In this document: in pieces, positions 5,233 through 9,343 of the stretch
Layout of the letters: the number at the start of each line of letters is the position of its first letter
How positions within the stretch are numbered: position 1 is the stretch's first letter
From: Bacillota bacterium
GTDB taxonomy: Bacteria; Bacillota; Clostridia; Peptostreptococcales; Anaerovoracaceae
Reading direction: 5' to 3'
DNA length: 9,343 nucleotides
Assembly (NCBI GenBank): GCA_016280485.1
Contig: JAEEGU010000080.1
Location: forward strand, 1-9,343
Position numbers and translations under genes: made by a program
Notes under the pieces: model-generated
What the model was told of the DNA's origin: nothing
Databases searched by the model: none
The model's input: only the letters and a program-made list of their open reading frames with translations

Positions 5233-8200
5233 ATGAAAGCAAGAATAGCTGAAAGATTTAATACTATGATAAAGGAAGCGAAGAGACCGTTTGTGTGTCT
5301 GTTAGTGTTGTGCTTAATAGCAACAATGATACCAATTGCAGGTATAGATGTAGTGCCGGTTACCGAAACCTTCGCTGCGGAGGTGCCTGCACTCGAGTTT
5401 TCAGATTCACAATGCACAATTTCAGAGGATACCGTGTTGACGGCAGAGCAGATAATTAACGCAGATAGCACGCTGACGATAGAAACGGGGAAAACGCTAA
5501 CAATTAGAGGGACACTGAAACTTGAAAATAATGTCACTGTTAATGGTGGCGGTAGAATAGTAGTGTCGAAGGACAATTGCCTTTGGATTAATGGTAATGT
5601 TAATATTTCAAACCTTACTATTGAAGGTGATGGCGAGACTAGTGCCGTGCCATTGATTGTAGATCAGTGTAATAGCTCAGGCGTAAACATTGTGCTTAAT
5701 TCTGTAACTATAGCTGGCGCAAAGTTGCAAGAGGGTATGAATTACCCATCAGTCTTTTATTTCAATATGGCGGAGACGCTAGTACATAATTTGTACTTAC
5801 GCGGAAACACTACAATTATTGATAATGAAGGTGGAGTGGTTGGAGCAATCGGTTGTCGCTCAAATATTTCAGGGTCAACGGCATCAAGTAAGGTTTATGT
5901 TCAAGACAATGTAATAATTAAAGACAATAAAAACGACAGTGGAAATAACGCTAACATCAAGGCGTTTAGAACTGATCTGGTAGAAGTGTCTGGGAATCTC
6001 GATTCAACTGCAGAAATTGGTGTGACTGCACCAGGTGGCAATCCGTCAGCGGCACCAGATTATAATAATGCATTTGCGGTAAAAGGCGGAACTGTCACTC
6101 AGTCGGATTCTGCCGTATGTGATGCGTTCTTTATGGATGATTTTCATGGCTATGGCGTCACTATGGCCGGCATGAGCTTGAAGCCAATCGCAAAATCGAC
6201 CATGCAGTTTACAGTTACCGGTAGCGGTATAATAGAGGCTACTGACGAAAGAGGCCGCGATATAATTCAGACTTCGACTGCTTCTGTTAACAACGCAAGA
6301 ATCTTCACCATCCGAGAGGTCGCTGGCAGGACAGTCAACTTAAAGATGATATCAGATGACGAAGATCACTTTATCAAAACGGTAACAATCAGCAATACAA
6401 ATCGAAAAGGTGATATTGCTACGTTTGTAGGCGGAGGGTTGCAAGACAGATTTATTTCTTTCGGTGCTTTCAATAACAATAATAACGGAATTGTTTTTGA
6501 GGAAGCAATCACGGCTGTAACCATTGCCGGAATAGTTACACCTTATGATCTTCTAAAAGTTGAAGACAGTTTAAAGGAGCTTAGCTTCGGCTCATGTGAT
6601 CCGGGCTCTGCGAGTGTTACTGTCAAGGCAGTAGCGTGGAAGGTTGCTAACAGTACTGCGGCTACAACATCTATGGGGGCTACGGACACTTTTACATCCG
6701 ACACCACATATAAACTGTGGCTTACACTTGAAGCCGAAAACGGTAGCCAATTTGCAGGTCATGTTAATGTAAGTGCAGCCGATGGCAGCAACACATGCGT
6801 TGCCGCAAGCGATACACTTACTGTCGCAATAGAGCGTACTGCAACAAGAATGCCGCTCTCCGTGGCTGAAGGGCTGCACCTTGTAACAATTTCTGCTGTT
6901 ACGGCAAATGCTGTTTACAGTGGTCAAAGTTACGGCCCGGTGATAACAATTCAGGATTCCAACGGAGGTAGTATAAACAGTACAAGTTACTCTGCGACCG
7001 TGAACGGATTTGTGGCCACAGCAGTGTCTGAAGGTACTGGAATAAAAATTAGTGGCCCGAAAGATGCAGGAAGTTATACGGCAGAAGTAACTGTTGAAAC
7101 TACAAACTATGAAGGAACAAAGACCTTTACGGGGTTAACATATAGGATCTTTCAAAAACACATCACCCCTACAGCAATTGATTTTTCGGGGTCGCGTAAA
7201 TATTACGATGGCACAAAGAATGTGACGGCAGGTAATATCACCTTCGAAGGAATCGTTGCGAATGAAAACTTTACAAAAGGAACCGACTATACCGCTGATT
7301 TTGAGTTCGATAATGCGTCGGCAAGCGCACTGTCAGGCAGCACTCCTACAGCCGATCGAAGCGTAGTTGCGAAAAACATAGAGCTAAAAAATACGGATGC
7401 GGCGAAAAATTACATCCTTGGCAGAACCATCTGCACACAGACCGGTGTAATCATTGACAAGACTACCCCTGAGCCACGAGAAAACTCAATTTTTTTCACA
7501 AAGGTTTCAAAAGCAGGAATAACAATTGGTTCCATAGGATTCAAGTTGAATGAAACAGTGGCTAATTGGTTTAGAAACCCTTGGAACTCATCACTGGATG
7601 TAGGTGGATCGCTTATATTAGTAACCGATGGCGGTGTTGTTGCTGGAGACAAACTCGATGATAATACAGTTATTGAAAAGGGCAGATCTTACACTTGGTT
7701 ATTCTCGCCAACGGATTCAACTGACTACACAACCCAAACGGGGGTTGTTCCACTTTGGGACGTTGTGCCAATCAAGGAAGTTACGCTTTCCGGCATTACG
7801 ATTCCGACTGTGGGGGCCGTAAATAATATCAGTACGGCAGCACTAGCGAATATAATATCAAAAGCAGGTCCAAGCGATGGCAGTGAGGCTGTAATCCAGA
7901 ATGCGGCTTGGTTCGAGTATAATCCGAATACCAATGCTACTTCGCAGGCACTGGCTGAGAATTATGCGTTCAAGTACCACAGAACATACACTTTGATTGT
8001 GACAATGTCTGCTGCAACCGGAGATAGATTTTCAACCACACCGGGCGAATTGAATATTAAATTAGCAACTCCGGGAGCTACGCAAACCAAAGTTACTAAT
8101 CTCACAGCAGGGACCGCAACTTTTGTTTGCTCATATGAACTTGGCAAGGGCACATTAACAGATGCAATGTTTACGCTCCCGACGATTAAGGAGACGGTAA

Positions 8201-9343
8201 TCTACAATGGAAGCGCATATCTGTGCACAAAGCCTGCAATTAATGATACTTTATTAAATGATGGCAATTTAGAGTATTGTACGAAATCGACCAGTAGTGC
8301 CTATTCTGCATGGACAAATATCGGTTCCGATGAGGGACGGACCGGCTTCCGTGATGTGGGTGAAAATCTGACATACAATATTTTGATTAAGCATCCTGAC
8401 TATGAGAATGAGTTGTCAAAGAGTTATATGATTAATATAACGGCAAAGGCTATCAATACGGTTTCAATTACCGGAATCACACATAGACCATATGACGGAA
8501 CCAACATTGTGAAAGTTACACTTGGCTCTGTAGATATTATCCTAGGCGATACAGTCGTGCTTGCTGCTAATAACGGAACGGGAGAGGCCACAATCACAAA
8601 AAAAGATGTCAACGCAAACAACGAGAATGTAGTGGTTAATGTGACATCAGGCACCATTGTGATGAGTGGAGAGTCTGCGGGGAACTACACCTTAGCAGCA
8701 ACAACGGCTACAACTTCCGGAGCACTGCAAGTTATTCAAAAGGTAACCCCAACCGGCGGCAGCATTACATATGCAGCGGTAGCAACAGCGACTCCGAAGT
8801 ACAGTGATCTTAACGTACAACCTCAGAACTTTATTAATGAATATATTACTTCAGGTTCTAACGCCGTTGACGGAACAATAGAAAGTTCATATAATACATC
8901 GTTCACATCAATACAGTATGATACATATAACATTGAAAAACGTCATCTATATTATTGGCGATTTGTCCCGACAGATTCTGTAAATTACAATACAGTAACC
9001 GGTAGCGTAGTTTACTGGCAGGGCGCGCCTATTACAAATGCTACGCTCACGGGAATAGCATTTCCTGTGGCGATGGCAAATCCTACGGCGAAGTCTTTAA
9101 TGGAGCTTGAAGTTAACGATCCGACTGCAGAAATTACGATAGAAGCTATCGAGTGGCGCGAAATTGCGCCTGAAGGAGAGGCTTGGGAGAATGTCGAAGA
9201 CAGAATACTGAATCTTGCGGCAGGCGACAAGTTCTATTACAACAGGCTCCACACATTGACAGTTACGCTTTCGTCGGTAGGAACTCCTGACGAGTTTAAC
9301 TATGACGGTGACATTCAAAATCCGACATTTGCAGGAATTGTCA
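5233..9343 (+). CDS. Giant modular secreted surface protein, 3' end outside window
   Basis: The frame is open from the ATG at 5233 to the last base, at least 1370 residues, with no stop. GAGGA lies 9 bases before the ATG. Residues 1-49 are a signal peptide: basic start, hydrophobic PFVCLLVLCLIATMIPIAG (19-37), probable cleavage near TFAA (46-49). Residues about 57-330 are rich in short strand-turn repeats such as LTIETGKTLTIRGTLKL and NVNISNLTIEGDG, typical of a right-handed beta-helix. From about 427 on the protein is built of repeated beta modules: a GI-x-x-P module, an Ig/MBG-like module (about 560-640 and 985-1070), a YDG domain (YYDGT at 657, PYDGT at 1086) and a W-x-F-x-PTDS module. There is a five-Asn run at about 414-418. 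Such architecture is seen in clostridial adhesins and wall proteins; ligand and anchoring are unknown because the C-terminus is missing. The gene looks more A+T-rich than the FliK-like gene, a possible sign of separate origin. Confidence 0.9.
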   Translation, partial: MKARIAERFNTMIKEAKRPFVCLLVLCLIATMIPIAGIDVVPVTETFAAEVPALEFSDSQCTISEDTVLTAEQIINADSTLTIETGKTLTIRGTLKLENNVTVNGGGRIVVSKDNCLWINGNVNISNLTIEGDGETSAVPLIVDQCNSSGVNIVLNSVTIAGAKLQEGMNYPSVFYFNMAETLVHNLYLRGNTTIIDNEGGVVGAIGCRSNISGSTASSKVYVQDNVIIKDNKNDSGNNANIKAFRTDLVEVSGNLDSTAEIGVTAPGGNPSAAPDYNNAFAVKGGTVTQSDSAVCDAFFMDDFHGYGVTMAGMSLKPIAKSTMQFTVTGSGIIEATDERGRDIIQTSTASVNNARIFTIREVAGRTVNLKMISDDEDHFIKTVTISNTNRKGDIATFVGGGLQDRFISFGAFNNNNNGIVFEEAITAVTIAGIVTPYDLLKVEDSLKELSFGSCDPGSASVTVKAVAWKVANSTAATTSMGATDTFTSDTTYKLWLTLEAENGSQFAGHVNVSAADGSNTCVAASDTLTVAIERTATRMPLSVAEGLHLVTISAVTANAVYSGQSYGPVITIQDSNGGSINSTSYSATVNGFVATAVSEGTGIKISGPKDAGSYTAEVTVETTNYEGTKTFTGLTYRIFQKHITPTAIDFSGSRKYYDGTKNVTAGNITFEGIVANENFTKGTDYTADFEFDNASASALSGSTPTADRSVVAKNIELKNTDAAKNYILGRTICTQTGVIIDKTTPEPRENSIFFTKVSKAGITIGSIGFKLNETVANWFRNPWNSSLDVGGSLILVTDGGVVAGDKLDDNTVIEKGRSYTWLFSPTDSTDYTTQTGVVPLWDVVPIKEVTLSGITIPTVGAVNNISTAALANIISKAGPSDGSEAVIQNAAWFEYNPNTNATSQALAENYAFKYHRTYTLIVTMSAATGDRFSTTPGELNIKLATPGATQTKVTNLTAGTATFVCSYELGKGTLTDAMFTLPTIKETVIYNGSAYLCTKPAINDTLLNDGNLEYCTKSTSSAYSAWTNIGSDEGRTGFRDVGENLTYNILIKHPDYENELSKSYMINITAKAINTVSITGITHRPYDGTNIVKVTLGSVDIILGDTVVLAANNGTGEATITKKDVNANNENVVVNVTSGTIVMSGESAGNYTLAATTATTSGALQVIQKVTPTGGSITYAAVATATPKYSDLNVQPQNFINEYITSGSNAVDGTIESSYNTSFTSIQYDTYNIEKRHLYYWRFVPTDSVNYNTVTGSVVYWQGAPITNATLTGIAFPVAMANPTAKSLMELEVNDPTAEITIEAIEWREIAPEGEAWENVEDRILNLAAGDKFYYNRLHTLTVTLSSVGTPDEFNYDGDIQNPTFAGIV
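6511..7776 (+). repeat. Composite surface-protein repeat, unit 1
   Basis: Residues about 427-848 of the surface protein. Landmarks in order: AVTIAGIVTP (Gly433) with VAWKV and TYKLWLTLEA further on; Ig/MBG-like module starting at VYSGQSYGP (Tyr562) and ending GSYTAEVTVETTNYEG; YDG domain at YYDGT (Tyr657); and YTWLFSPTDSTDYTTQTG (PTDS Pro826). The same order recurs in unit 2. Confidence 0.7.
7780..9030 (+). repeat. Composite surface-protein repeat, unit 2
   Basis: Residues about 850-1266. Landmarks: EVTLSGITIP (Gly854) with AAWFEY and TYTLIVTMSA; Ig/MBG-like module at VIYNGSAYLC (Tyr991) ending NLTYNILIKHPDYEN; YDG domain at PYDGT (Tyr1087); YYWRFVPTDSVNYNTVTG (PTDS Pro1246). Offsets from unit 1 are 421, 429, about 430 and 420 residues. 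Identity to unit 1 is low outside the landmarks. Confidence 0.7.
9034..9343 (+). repeat. Composite surface-protein repeat, unit 3 (cut by window end)
   Basis: Residues about 1268-1370. It starts with NATLTGIAFP (Gly1274, 420 residues after Gly854), then AIEWRE and HTLTVTLSSV, matching the first module of units 1 and 2. The remaining modules would lie outside the window. Confidence 0.6.

Noticed and set aside
5115..5576. Minus-strand frame across the surface-protein start
   Set aside because: It crosses the divergent promoter and leader, has low-complexity Ser/Val content and lies opposite a well-supported signal peptide.
7410..9318. Several short minus-strand frames in the surface-protein region
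   Set aside because: They are all opposite one continuous + frame of over 1370 codons, are short, and show no ribosome sites or family motifs.

Overview
The window looks like chromosomal DNA from a motile, Gram-positive anaerobe of the Clostridia, probably a gut-type Eubacteriales such as a Lachnospiraceae relative. The evidence is a Firmicutes-style flagellin with a sigma-28 promoter, AGGAGG ribosome binding sites, a FliK-like/FlhB-like gene pair, and a very large modular surface protein with YDG and Ig-like domains. The exact taxon cannot be fixed from the sequence alone.

Layout: (1) Positions 1-160 hold no gene but carry four alternately oriented copies of GTGACTAA. (2) 163-969 (+) encodes an unnamed protein with a PD-(D/E)XK-nuclease-like C-terminal domain and is followed by a hairpin and T-run. 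(3) 1165-3375 (+) is a two-gene operon: a 627-residue protein with a FliK-like C-terminal domain, then a 102-residue protein equal to the cytoplasmic switch domain of FlhB. It ends in a terminator whose stem lies inside the last codons. (4) 3502-4893 (-) is flagellin, with a sigma-28 promoter and a short structured leader. (5) 4894-5232 is a divergent control region. (6) 5233 to the window end (+) is one uninterrupted reading frame of at least 1370 codons. It encodes a secreted, repeat-built surface protein that runs off the window.

How the parts relate: flagellin and the FliK/FlhB-like pair concern flagellar export and filament building. The large protein is probably an adhesin or other surface structure and is transcribed divergently from flagellin. 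Both leaders of this divergent pair contain two small hairpins that present GGA in the loop, one of them at or next to the Shine-Dalgarno sequence. This is the arrangement bound by the RNA-binding regulator CsrA in known flagellin leaders. The most interesting hypothesis here is that CsrA co-regulates the flagellar filament and a giant surface protein. A second finding is that the large protein is built from a composite unit of about 420 residues, with landmarks recurring at almost exactly this period although the sequences have diverged strongly.
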